Below are positions 45,308-52,752 of a stretch of DNA of 64,000 bases, one piece after another. The DNA comes from Sodaliphilus pleomorphus (lineage in GTDB: Bacteria; Bacteroidota; Bacteroidia; Bacteroidales; Muribaculaceae). The notes under the pieces are model-generated. The model did no database searches. It was not told where the DNA came from and worked only from the letters and a program-made list of their open reading frames with translations. The stretch lies in NCBI RefSeq assembly GCF_009676955.1, contig NZ_CP045696.1:248001-312000 (forward strand). Direction: 5' to 3'. Position numbers and translations under genes: made by a program. How positions within the stretch are numbered: the first letter of the stretch is position 1; every line of letters begins with the position of its first letter.

Positions 45308-48300
45308 CTACTTATTATTGTTTAGAATAATGTTGATAATTACATCAATATCAGATACGTTTACTTTTCCATCTCCATTGATGTCGGTGTTGTCGTGAGT
45401 CTCGGTGCCAAGTATCACTCCCACCAGGGCAGTAACGTCGCTCACGTCGACATCGCCATCGGCGTCGACATCGCCCACGAGCGATTGCGAGGCTTTTTTG
45501 TAGAAAAACACCGCATCAAAATTGAGCGGTGTGCCCGAGACCCCGCCACTGAGCAACGACACCACATTGCCCAGGTAGCTGGTCGATCCAGGAAATACTG
45601 GATTGGCCCGAGAAGCAATCTCACTGAAGGGTATATCGAAGTTGTACCACTCGCCATCGCGATAGAAATCGCCAAGCAGGCTATAGACCGTTCCATTGTC
45701 GTTAAATGCCGTAGCACCAAGCGAAAAATGAGCATTGCCCACCCCTACGGCATGGGTGGCGTGGGTTGTGGAGTCGGCTGACTTGAAAGCCAGGTGCAGG
45801 TAGTAGTCGTTGTCAAGCATGCTCAAGTCCTTGCCTGTGCCTTGCGATGCAAAGCCAAGACCCGACCAGCCTGCCGAGCCCACGGTAAAGGCCAGGTAAG
45901 GCTCATCGTTGCCAAAAGAGTTCACTCCCGTTGCAGTTGCTGCATTATAAGTATTTTCCCACACATAGAGGAAGTTGCGCGTGTCGTCAGGACGGTAGTC
46001 GGCCACCGTTGCAGCCTTAATCTGGGTGGCCTCGGCGTCGCCAAGATAAAGCAGCACGTAGTCCTTACCCTTGCTCAAGTCGAATGTGGGCTTGCCATCG
46101 CGATCGAGCGACTTAGAGCCATAGAGTCCCAGCACGTTGTCGGTCGTGTCGACCTTGCCATCGTCGCTGTGCTTCTTGTAGAAAAATATGTTGTCGAATT
46201 GCAGTTGCGCCCCTTGGGCGCCGCCACTCAGGAAAGAAACGACATTGCCCGTATAGGCCTTGACACCGCCATCGGCAGTGAACGGGTCGCCATAGAGACT
46301 TTTGATCACTCGGTAAGGAATATCGAAGTAGTACCATTCACCGTCGCGCTTGTAATCGCCCAAGACAGTGGTGCCCGTAGAACTATTCCCAATCACAAAT
46401 TGTGCTGCACCCACGCCCACAGTGTGGCACGCATGCCGCACGATGTCGTTGCCCTTCATGGCAAAGTGCAGATAATAGCTGTTGTCGAGCATGCTCAAGT
46501 CTTTGCCCTTATGTCCTGTAGAGGCAAAGCCCATGCCCGACCAGCCTACAGTGCCCACGGTGAAGCTCTGATAGGCTTCCTGAAAGCCAAACGAATTGAC
46601 GCCTGTCGAAGTGAGTGCATTGTAGGTTTTTTCCCATATCCACAGGAAATTGTCGGTATCGTCGACATTGTAGTTGGCTTTGATCTTGCCGGTCATGGCA
46701 TCGGTCACGCCAGTACTGGTGCCGATGAGCACATAGTCATAGCCGTCGTCGAAGTCAAACGTCGTGGCCCCATTAGCATCGAGGGCCTTGCTGGCATACT
46801 TACCAATTACAGTAGTGGTGTCGGTCGTAGGCAGCGAGGTATTGACGCTGTCGTTGCGATAGAAAAACACGTTGTCAAATTGCAACTGCGCACCCGCCGA
46901 GCCGCCGCTCAAGAAAGCAAACACATTGCCAAGATAACTTGACGAATCGGTGAACAACTTGCCCGACAAACTCTTGAGCACGCTCACAGGAATATCAAAG
47001 GAGCACCAGCGGCCATCACGCTTGAAGTCGCCCAACACAGGGGCTGCACTGCCGTTGTCGACAAAGGCGGTACTGCCAATCGTAAACTTGGCATTGCCCA
47101 CAATCACCTCGTGGCTGGTGTGCACGAGATTGTCGGTACCACGCATGGCAAAGTGCAGGATGTAGCTGTCGTCGATCATGCTCAAGTCCTTGCCTTTGCC
47201 AGTCGAGGCATATCCGAGTCCCGACCATCCAACATTGGCTACTGTGAATACAGGATAAGACTCTTGATAGCCAAAAGAATTGATGCCGGTACTCGTGCCG
47301 GCATTGTAGGTTTTCTCCCAAATGTAAAGAAAATTGTTAACGTTGTCAACATTGTAGTCAGCCTTGATCTTGCCTTGCATTTGTGCTTTGACACCATCGC
47401 TCACCCCGATGAGCACGTAGTCTTTGGAGTGGGCGAAATCAAAAGTGGGAGTTCCGTCATCGTTGAGCGAAATCGAGCCGTAGGCACCCAGAGAGGTGAC
47501 ATTGTCGGCAGTCGAAGGCTTGTCGCTGCCAGCCTCGCCATCGGGGGTGATGTAGTTTTGTGAGTCCTCACGCTGATACACACGCACATAGTCAACAGCC
47601 ATTTCTTGATTGCCGCTATTGAGGGCAGTGACACCGCTTGCATCGTAGATGCCTGTGGCACTGCCGCCTACAGCCAAGTTAAAGAGCAAGAAGAAACGCT
47701 TGTGGAAATACCTGCCTGCCGAGTTGACTTGCGCTGTGTCGTTGATGTTCATCTTGAAATAAGGTGTCTCGTCGGGGTGCTTGTCGAGGTCGACATACAT
47801 GCTCACTGCATCATCGTCCCACACCATGGTGTAGATGTGGTAATTGCCGTCTTCGATAGTATAGTTGGTAGTCGACTGGCTATACATGGGATGATTGCCA
47901 TTGGTGTAAGGCCCCCAGTGCATAGCTGCATTGAAAAACTTGTCTTGCGTCGCTGTCTCGATGCCCTTGGCACCGCCAGCCTCGAGCACGTCGATCTCGC
48001 CGCAATAGGGCCAGCTCATGCCATCGGCCATGTCGTTGCCCATGAGCCAGAATGCAGGCCACAGGCCGTTGGCCGTCTTGGGCAACTTGATGCGGGCCTC
48101 AACCTTGCCATGCTTGAAAGCCACCTTTCCCATCGAGTTGATGCGGCCCGAGGTGAACGATTTGGAGCCATACGATTCTTTCTTGGCAGTAATCACAAGG
48201 TTGCCGCCAGTCACCTTCACATTGCCTGGCAAGTAATATTGCAGCTCGTTGTTACCCCCGCCATTACCGTTACTCTCCACATTCCACACCTTGGTATTGA

Positions 48301-48421
48301 GCGTAGTTCCGTCAAACTCGTCGCTCCACACCAGCTTGTAGTCGCTTGCTGCAGCACGCGATATTGCCGTTGCCGATGCTGCAAGCAACACAAATGTCGA
48401 TAACTTGAATATCGTCTTCAT
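45308..48421 (-). CDS. Large GH16 enzyme with three copies of an unfamiliar module and a dockerin-like end
   Basis: Start set at 48421 (MKTIFKLSTFVLLAASATA, signal peptide), not at the in-frame ATG at 48490, which gives no signal peptide. The product has 1037 residues. The GH16 domain (about 27-290) has GEIDVLE with E142, D144 and E147. Three tandem repeats of about 210 residues follow (about 308-523, 535-752, 761-978), each with WEKTYNA or WENTYNA, GxNSFG, GWSGxGxAS, KDLSMxD, FDIP and LSGGxxGxxLxFDxxFFY. Residues 983-1034 are two dockerin-like loops (DVDADGDVDVSDV; DINGDGKVNVSDI). The repeat is also the main part of the protein at 50060-50956; a glucan-binding role is inferred. Confidence 0.87.
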   Translation of the reverse strand: MKTIFKLSTFVLLAASATAISRAAASDYKLVWSDEFDGTTLNTKVWNVESNGNGGGNNELQYYLPGNVKVTGGNLVITAKKESYGSKSFTSGRINSMGKVAFKHGKVEARIKLPKTANGLWPAFWLMGNDMADGMSWPYCGEIDVLEAGGAKGIETATQDKFFNAAMHWGPYTNGNHPMYSQSTTNYTIEDGNYHIYTMVWDDDAVSMYVDLDKHPDETPYFKMNINDTAQVNSAGRYFHKRFFLLFNLAVGGSATGIYDASGVTALNSGNQEMAVDYVRVYQREDSQNYITPDGEAGSDKPSTADNVTSLGAYGSISLNDDGTPTFDFAHSKDYVLIGVSDGVKAQMQGKIKADYNVDNVNNFLYIWEKTYNAGTSTGINSFGYQESYPVFTVANVGWSGLGYASTGKGKDLSMIDDSYILHFAMRGTDNLVHTSHEVIVGNAKFTIGSTAFVDNGSAAPVLGDFKRDGRWCSFDIPVSVLKSLSGKLFTDSSSYLGNVFAFLSGGSAGAQLQFDNVFFYRNDSVNTSLPTTDTTTVIGKYASKALDANGATTFDFDDGYDYVLIGTSTGVTDAMTGKIKANYNVDDTDNFLWIWEKTYNALTSTGVNSFGFQEAYQSFTVGTVGWSGMGFASTGHKGKDLSMLDNSYYLHFAMKGNDIVRHACHTVGVGAAQFVIGNSSTGTTVLGDYKRDGEWYYFDIPYRVIKSLYGDPFTADGGVKAYTGNVVSFLSGGAQGAQLQFDNIFFYKKHSDDGKVDTTDNVLGLYGSKSLDRDGKPTFDLSKGKDYVLLYLGDAEATQIKAATVADYRPDDTRNFLYVWENTYNAATATGVNSFGNDEPYLAFTVGSAGWSGLGFASQGTGKDLSMLDNDYYLHLAFKSADSTTHATHAVGVGNAHFSLGATAFNDNGTVYSLLGDFYRDGEWYNFDIPFSEIASRANPVFPGSTSYLGNVVSLLSGGVSGTPLNFDAVFFYKKASQSLVGDVDADGDVDVSDVTALVGVILGTETHDNTDINGDGKVNVSDIDVIINIILNNNK
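45320..45475 (-). repeat. Dockerin-like doublet of the large GH16 protein
   Basis: Codes for residues 983-1034. Two 12-residue loops of the D-x-D/N-x-D-G-x-V-x-V-S-D form are each followed by a hydrophobic helix (TALVGVILG; VIINIILNN), as in type I dockerins. Equivalent doublets end the GH128-like protein and the protein at 50060-50956. Confidence 0.75.
45488..46141 (-). repeat. Module A, third copy in the large GH16 protein
   Basis: Codes for residues about 761-978. It shares WENTYNA, GVNSFG, GWSGLGFAS, KDLSMLD and GEWYNFDIP with the other copies. Confidence 0.8.
46166..46819 (-). repeat. Module A, second copy in the large GH16 protein
   Basis: Codes for residues about 535-752, with WEKTYNA, GVNSFG, GWSGMGFAS, KDLSMLD, GEWYYFDIP and LSGGAQGAQLQFDNIFFY. 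Confidence 0.8.
46853..47500 (-). repeat. Module A, first copy in the large GH16 protein
   Basis: Codes for residues about 308-523, with WEKTYNA, GINSFG, GWSGLGYAS, KDLSMID and LSGGSAGAQLQFDNVFFY. Confidence 0.8.
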
Positions 48422-48522
48422 GAAAAAGTCGATGAAATAGGATAGAATAAAAAAAGGAGAAGCCCCCAAAAGGGACTCCCCCCTTTTCACGCAATAATAA
48501 TTAGTTTTTTAATTTGAGGAAA

Positions 48523-50010
48523 TTATCTGTTGATATATTTCTTGCCGTTTTTAACGACTATGCCCTTGTAGTCGCTCGACACTTGCTGACCAGCGACATT
48601 GAAGGCCGGGCCATCGACAACGGGCTGAGCCACATTGACGCCATTCACGCCTGTCGACACCTCGTTGTAGAAATACACGTTGCCCACTATGAAACTTTGA
48701 GTGCCGTCACCGGTGCCAAAGCCGTCGACATTGCCGTCGCCGCCATCGGCAGCCAGGGTGCCCATATACTTGATTTGATACAGATTGGCCATGTTGCAGC
48801 CCTTCTGCACATAGGTGGCCACAGGCACCTCAAGCGTGTTCCACTCGTTGGCCTTGAGCGAGAATTGTACGCCCTTCTCGATTGTGCCAGTGATGGGAAT
48901 AATAGTGAGGGTCATGTCTTGCAAAGGAAGCACATCGATGTGCAGCTTTTTCCAGCTCGTGACATCGATAGCGGTAAACTCACTGCCAAAATAAGCAAAC
49001 TTGCTGATCATGTAGCCTACTTTGCCATTGATGTTGATGGCAGCACCAGTGCCTCCACCCCAAGGATTGAAGAAATAGCCGTCGGTGTTGCCAGTGTAGG
49101 GCGAGAACACACTCTTGAGCTCGTTGGCCACAGGCTGAGGAATGTCGGGGAGCGACTGGGTGGTGACCTCAAGGGTCTTGGCCTCGCTCACGTTGCCCTT
49201 CTCATCGGCAGCCTTCACGGTGAGCGTGTATTGAGTGCCAGCATTCAGGCCAGTGATATTGAGGCTTGTAGCCTCGCCCGACTTGCCAGTCACCTTGTAG
49301 GTTGTGCCATTCTGGTCGGTCACAGTGTAGTATATGCTTTCGCTCTTGTTGTCGGTAGCCGTGAGCGATAGCGTGGCGCTTGCATAGCTCACACTTGCCA
49401 CCGTTGCACTGGTAATGACAGGAGCCTCGGTATCCTCATAGCTCACAGCCTCCTTGTAGCAATACACATTGCCCACATAGAAAGTCTTGGTGCCATCACC
49501 GTTGCCAAAACCGTCGACATTGCCGTCGCCATTGTCGACAACTGTGCTCGTATACTTGATTTGGTACATGTTGGTCATGTTGCAGCCCTTCTTGGTGAAA
49601 GTTTCAACAGGAATCTTTATCGTGTTCCACTTGCCGCCAGTCACAGCACTCTGCACGCCTTTCTCCACAGTGCCGGTAATCGGCACGATGGCGAGCGTCA
49701 TGTCGGTCTCAGGAAAAACATCGACTACAAGATATTTCATCTTGGTCACATCGAGGGCAGTGAACTGAGAACCATAGTAGGTGAAATTGGGAATTTTAAA
49801 TACCTTGGCATCGCCTACAGCGATTTCTGACCCCACGTTGCCACATTGCCAATCGGCGAAGAAATATCCATCGGTGTTTCCAAGTGCCGAAGAGTAAATA
49901 CCAATAGCATCGTTGCCCGTAGCAAGAGGCGCAGGCACTGTTGTGGGCTGTGCCCACGCAGCAACACCGGCCAATACCAGTGCAACTGCCGAAAACATTA
50001 GTCTTTTCAT
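48523..50010 (-). CDS. Secreted two-module glycan-binding-type protein with a Fn3-like middle
   Basis: The 495-residue protein has a signal peptide ending AWAQ (residue 21) without a lipobox. Two similar modules ('module B') lie at about 26-187 and 291-449, each with GNTDGYFF, F-x-YFGS/YYGSQF-TA-DV, KGCNM-N-YQIKY and GNGDGT-x-x-VGNVY. A fibronectin-III-like domain (about 193-285) separates them. The tail (PAFNVAGQQV...KGIVVKNGKKYI) looks like a type IX secretion sorting signal. No catalytic motif is seen. Its place right after the SGBP-like gene of a beta-glucan PUL suggests a second surface or secreted glucan-binding protein. A third copy of the module is in the protein at 40566-42710. Confidence 0.75.
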   Translation of the reverse strand: MKRLMFSAVALVLAGVAAWAQPTTVPAPLATGNDAIGIYSSALGNTDGYFFADWQCGNVGSEIAVGDAKVFKIPNFTYYGSQFTALDVTKMKYLVVDVFPETDMTLAIVPITGTVEKGVQSAVTGGKWNTIKIPVETFTKKGCNMTNMYQIKYTSTVVDNGDGNVDGFGNGDGTKTFYVGNVYCYKEAVSYEDTEAPVITSATVASVSYASATLSLTATDNKSESIYYTVTDQNGTTYKVTGKSGEATSLNITGLNAGTQYTLTVKAADEKGNVSEAKTLEVTTQSLPDIPQPVANELKSVFSPYTGNTDGYFFNPWGGGTGAAININGKVGYMISKFAYFGSEFTAIDVTSWKKLHIDVLPLQDMTLTIIPITGTIEKGVQFSLKANEWNTLEVPVATYVQKGCNMANLYQIKYMGTLAADGGDGNVDGFGTGDGTQSFIVGNVYFYNEVSTGVNGVNVAQPVVDGPAFNVAGQQVSSDYKGIVVKNGKKYINR

Positions 50011-50059
50011 AATAAATGAAGTTTAGTTTATGTAAAAACAATATGTGTGTGTGTGATAA

Positions 50060-50956
50060 TTAGTTTTTTGACAAAATCATGTTGACCAGAGTGGTCGCAT
50101 CGGTCACATTTACAGTGCCGTTGCCATCAAGGTCAGCCCGTGACACGAAACTTGAATCAGACACTGTGCCCAAGATGATGTTGACCAACACCGTAACATC
50201 GGTAACGTTGACCTGGCCGTCGCCATTCACATCGCCCTTGGCAAAGGATGGGGTGAGCGTACTGCTCTTGTAGATGAAAATATTGTCGAGATGAAGCTCA
50301 ACGCCTTGAGTGCCGCCACTCAGTGCCCAGAAGTAGTTGCTCTTGTAGGCCTTTTGCCCGCCGTTGGCAGTCGTCCAGGGATTCATGATTTTTTTCAAGA
50401 CCGAAATCGGAACATCGACATAATACCACTCACCGTCGTTTTTCCAAGTACCCAGGTTCTTGACTGTTGTGCCATTGTCGACAAAAGCATTGTCGCCAAG
50501 GGCAAACTTAGCGTCGCAAAAACCGATGCACTGAGCATTGGCAGGATTGCCCTTGATGGCGAAGTGCAGCACATAGGTATCGTCGAGGTCGCTGAAGTCG
50601 ACAGGCGTGTCGCTAGTGATGCCCATGCCCGACCAGCCCACATTGGACACAGTGAGAGCCAGGTGGTCCTCGAGCTGGCCAAATGAGTTCATGCCGCTGC
50701 CGTCGCCAGCATTATAGGTCTTCTCCCACACCCACAGGTGCTTCACCTGGTCGTCGACACGCAAATCGGCTTTGATACCCTTGGTTTTCATCGCCTCATA
50801 CTCGGCATCGCCCACCATGATAGGCATGAAATTGGAAGCCTTGCTCCAGTCAAAAGTAGGCTCGCCCTGCTCGTTGAGGGCTTTGGCAACGGTCTGGGCT
50901 TTGGCACCCATTGCTGCCATGGCAAGAATTGCCAAACATAGAGTAAATTTTTTCAT
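50060..50956 (-). CDS. Stand-alone module A protein with dockerin-like end (surface glycan-binding candidate)
   Basis: The 298-residue protein has a signal peptide ending GAKAQ (residue 21), without a lipobox. Residues 22-232 are one copy of module A, with WEKTYNAG, GMNSFG, GWSGMG, GEWYYVDVP and LSGGTQGVELHLDNIFIY. Residues 241-296 carry two dockerin-like loops (DVNGDGQVNVTDV; DLDGNGTVNVTDA). The gene comes directly after susD, the position usually taken by a surface glycan-binding protein. A binding role is therefore likely, but an ordinary SGBP would be a lipoprotein. No homology to a named carbohydrate-binding family is recognised by eye. Confidence 0.75.
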   Translation of the reverse strand: MKKFTLCLAILAMAAMGAKAQTVAKALNEQGEPTFDWSKASNFMPIMVGDAEYEAMKTKGIKADLRVDDQVKHLWVWEKTYNAGDGSGMNSFGQLEDHLALTVSNVGWSGMGITSDTPVDFSDLDDTYVLHFAIKGNPANAQCIGFCDAKFALGDNAFVDNGTTVKNLGTWKNDGEWYYVDVPISVLKKIMNPWTTANGGQKAYKSNYFWALSGGTQGVELHLDNIFIYKSSTLTPSFAKGDVNGDGQVNVTDVTVLVNIILGTVSDSSFVSRADLDGNGTVNVTDATTLVNMILSKN

Positions 50957-51074
50957 GTGTTGAAAATTTTAAGTTGTTATTGAATGTTGTATTTGTTTCT
51001 TTCAGGATGAAGCAGGACTTAGCAAGTCGATATAACACGATGACAAATCCTGCTTCTCGAGGCTATGGCATTTC

Positions 51075-52703
51075 TCAATAATTAGGATTCTGTGTAATCC
51101 CTGTGAGGTCGATTTCCTTGGAAGGTATAGGGAACAACTCGCACTTGCCCTTGGTGAAGCTGCCCCATTGGGCTTTGGCTTCTTCCGACTCGCCAGCGAT
51201 ATAGTTGTCCATCGTCTCCTTGGCAATGCCCCAGCGCACCAAGTCAAACCACCGGTGCCCCTCCATGGCAAGTTCGACGCGGCGTTCGTGGCGAATGGCG
51301 GCGCGCAAGTCGGCCTGGGTGTCGGCATAGGTCACCGTCTTGCCCTGTATGATCGAAGTGTAGGGGAAACTCTTGAGCCCGACCCGGGCACGCACACTGT
51401 TGAGTGCCGACCGGGCCTGGCCCAGGTCGCCGAGCTCGCAACAGGCCTCGGCATACATGAGTAGCACGTCGCTGTAACGTATCTGCTTGTTGTTGAGCGG
51501 GCCACGTGAGTCGTGTGTCAAATGATAGCAGCTGCCGTTGTCCTCGGTATACATGGCATACTTGCGATTGAGCAAGCTGTCGCCCGTGTAAATCTCTTGC
51601 GCAGGAGTCTCCATTTGCCCGTAGGCCGGGCGTAAAATGGTGGAGTCGCGGCGTGGGTCGCCAGGTTCAAACTCGTTGTAAAGATTCTCGGTGGGCTTGT
51701 CGAAGCCCCAACCGGCCTGGCCCCAGAAGCTGGAGCGCGATCGCTGCAAGATGAGTGTGAATGTGCCGCGGGTAAAGCCCTCACCCTCGCCATAGTCGCT
51801 GGTCGGGTCCTCCACATATTGTATTTCAAATACCGACTCGGCATCGTTTTCACCTGCAAGGGTGAAATTGGTGAAGAAATTCTTGTCGAGGCTGTACTGG
51901 CCGCTTGCCATGATAGAGTCGCCCCAGGCTTTGGCAAGCTGAAACTTGGCCTGAGCACCGTTCACATCGTTATTGTTCTCGAGATAGTCGGCATAGTAAA
52001 GGTTGGCTTTAAGCAACATGGCTTGGGCAGCACCCTTGGTGGCACGGCCCAAATCGCTGGGCGAGTACTTGCTCTTGAGCCACAACTGACGGTTGGCCTG
52101 TTGCAGGTCGCGCACGATGAAGTCGAAGGTTTCGGCAACCGAAGCGCGGTGCTGCGCCCATTTCGAACTGCTGTCGATGACCTCCTCGATGAGAGGCATG
52201 CCGCCATAAAGCCGCAGCAGCCTGAAATAATAGAAAGCACGCATGAAGTGGGCCTCGCCTTCAAGTCGGTCGGCCTCAAGCAGGTCGGCAGCCTTGGTGA
52301 GGTCGCCTTTCTTCTTTGCAATCTCGTCGAGAGCCAGGTTGCAACGCGCTATGCCTTGCCATTGTGCACGGTAATACTCGAGCACAATTTCGTTGTTGGT
52401 GTTTACCTTAAAATTGTCGATGTCGTAGGCATCGCCGCCATCGGAGATGCCCTGGCCGCCCTTGAGTGCGTCGTCGCTGGCGATGTCGCCGAAGAACCAC
52501 TCAGAGTAATAAGTATCACCGTATTCCCAAGCCAGGGGCACATAGCAGGCATTGGTCACGTTTTCCAGAGTCGATATCGAGGTGAAATACTCATCACGAT
52601 TGTTGGTGCCTGGAGTGTCGTCGGTGAGCCAGTCATTGCACGACGTCATTCCCACCGCAAGAGCTGCTACCACAGCCATATTGATATATTGTTTAAGTCT
52701 CAT
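51075..52703 (-). CDS. susD: SusD/RagB-family nutrient-binding lipoprotein
   Basis: The 542-residue lipoprotein has a lipobox (MTSC, C22) and the SusD-type N-terminus (DTPGTNNRDEYFTSISTLENVTNACY). Helical TPR-like units (MRAFYYFRLLRLYGGMPLI) are followed by the C-terminal stretch IRYSDVLLMYAEACCELGD, LNSVRARVG and ELAMEGHRWFDLVRWG, all hallmarks of the family. SusD caps the SusC barrel and captures oligosaccharides at the cell surface. It begins 49 bp after susC. It is the only lipidated product of the eight-gene PUL. Confidence 0.96.
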   Translation of the reverse strand: MRLKQYINMAVVAALAVGMTSCNDWLTDDTPGTNNRDEYFTSISTLENVTNACYVPLAWEYGDTYYSEWFFGDIASDDALKGGQGISDGGDAYDIDNFKVNTNNEIVLEYYRAQWQGIARCNLALDEIAKKKGDLTKAADLLEADRLEGEAHFMRAFYYFRLLRLYGGMPLIEEVIDSSSKWAQHRASVAETFDFIVRDLQQANRQLWLKSKYSPSDLGRATKGAAQAMLLKANLYYADYLENNNDVNGAQAKFQLAKAWGDSIMASGQYSLDKNFFTNFTLAGENDAESVFEIQYVEDPTSDYGEGEGFTRGTFTLILQRSRSSFWGQAGWGFDKPTENLYNEFEPGDPRRDSTILRPAYGQMETPAQEIYTGDSLLNRKYAMYTEDNGSCYHLTHDSRGPLNNKQIRYSDVLLMYAEACCELGDLGQARSALNSVRARVGLKSFPYTSIIQGKTVTYADTQADLRAAIRHERRVELAMEGHRWFDLVRWGIAKETMDNYIAGESEEAKAQWGSFTKGKCELFPIPSKEIDLTGITQNPNY

Positions 52704-52752
52704 GATTTCTTGATTGAATGTGTGATTGATTAAATTGCTTGCAGCGGTACTG

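Noticed and set aside
45488..47500. The GH16 repeats as a CRISPR or mobile repeat
   Set aside because: The repetition is at protein level with diverged DNA and in-frame module boundaries, so it is domain duplication.
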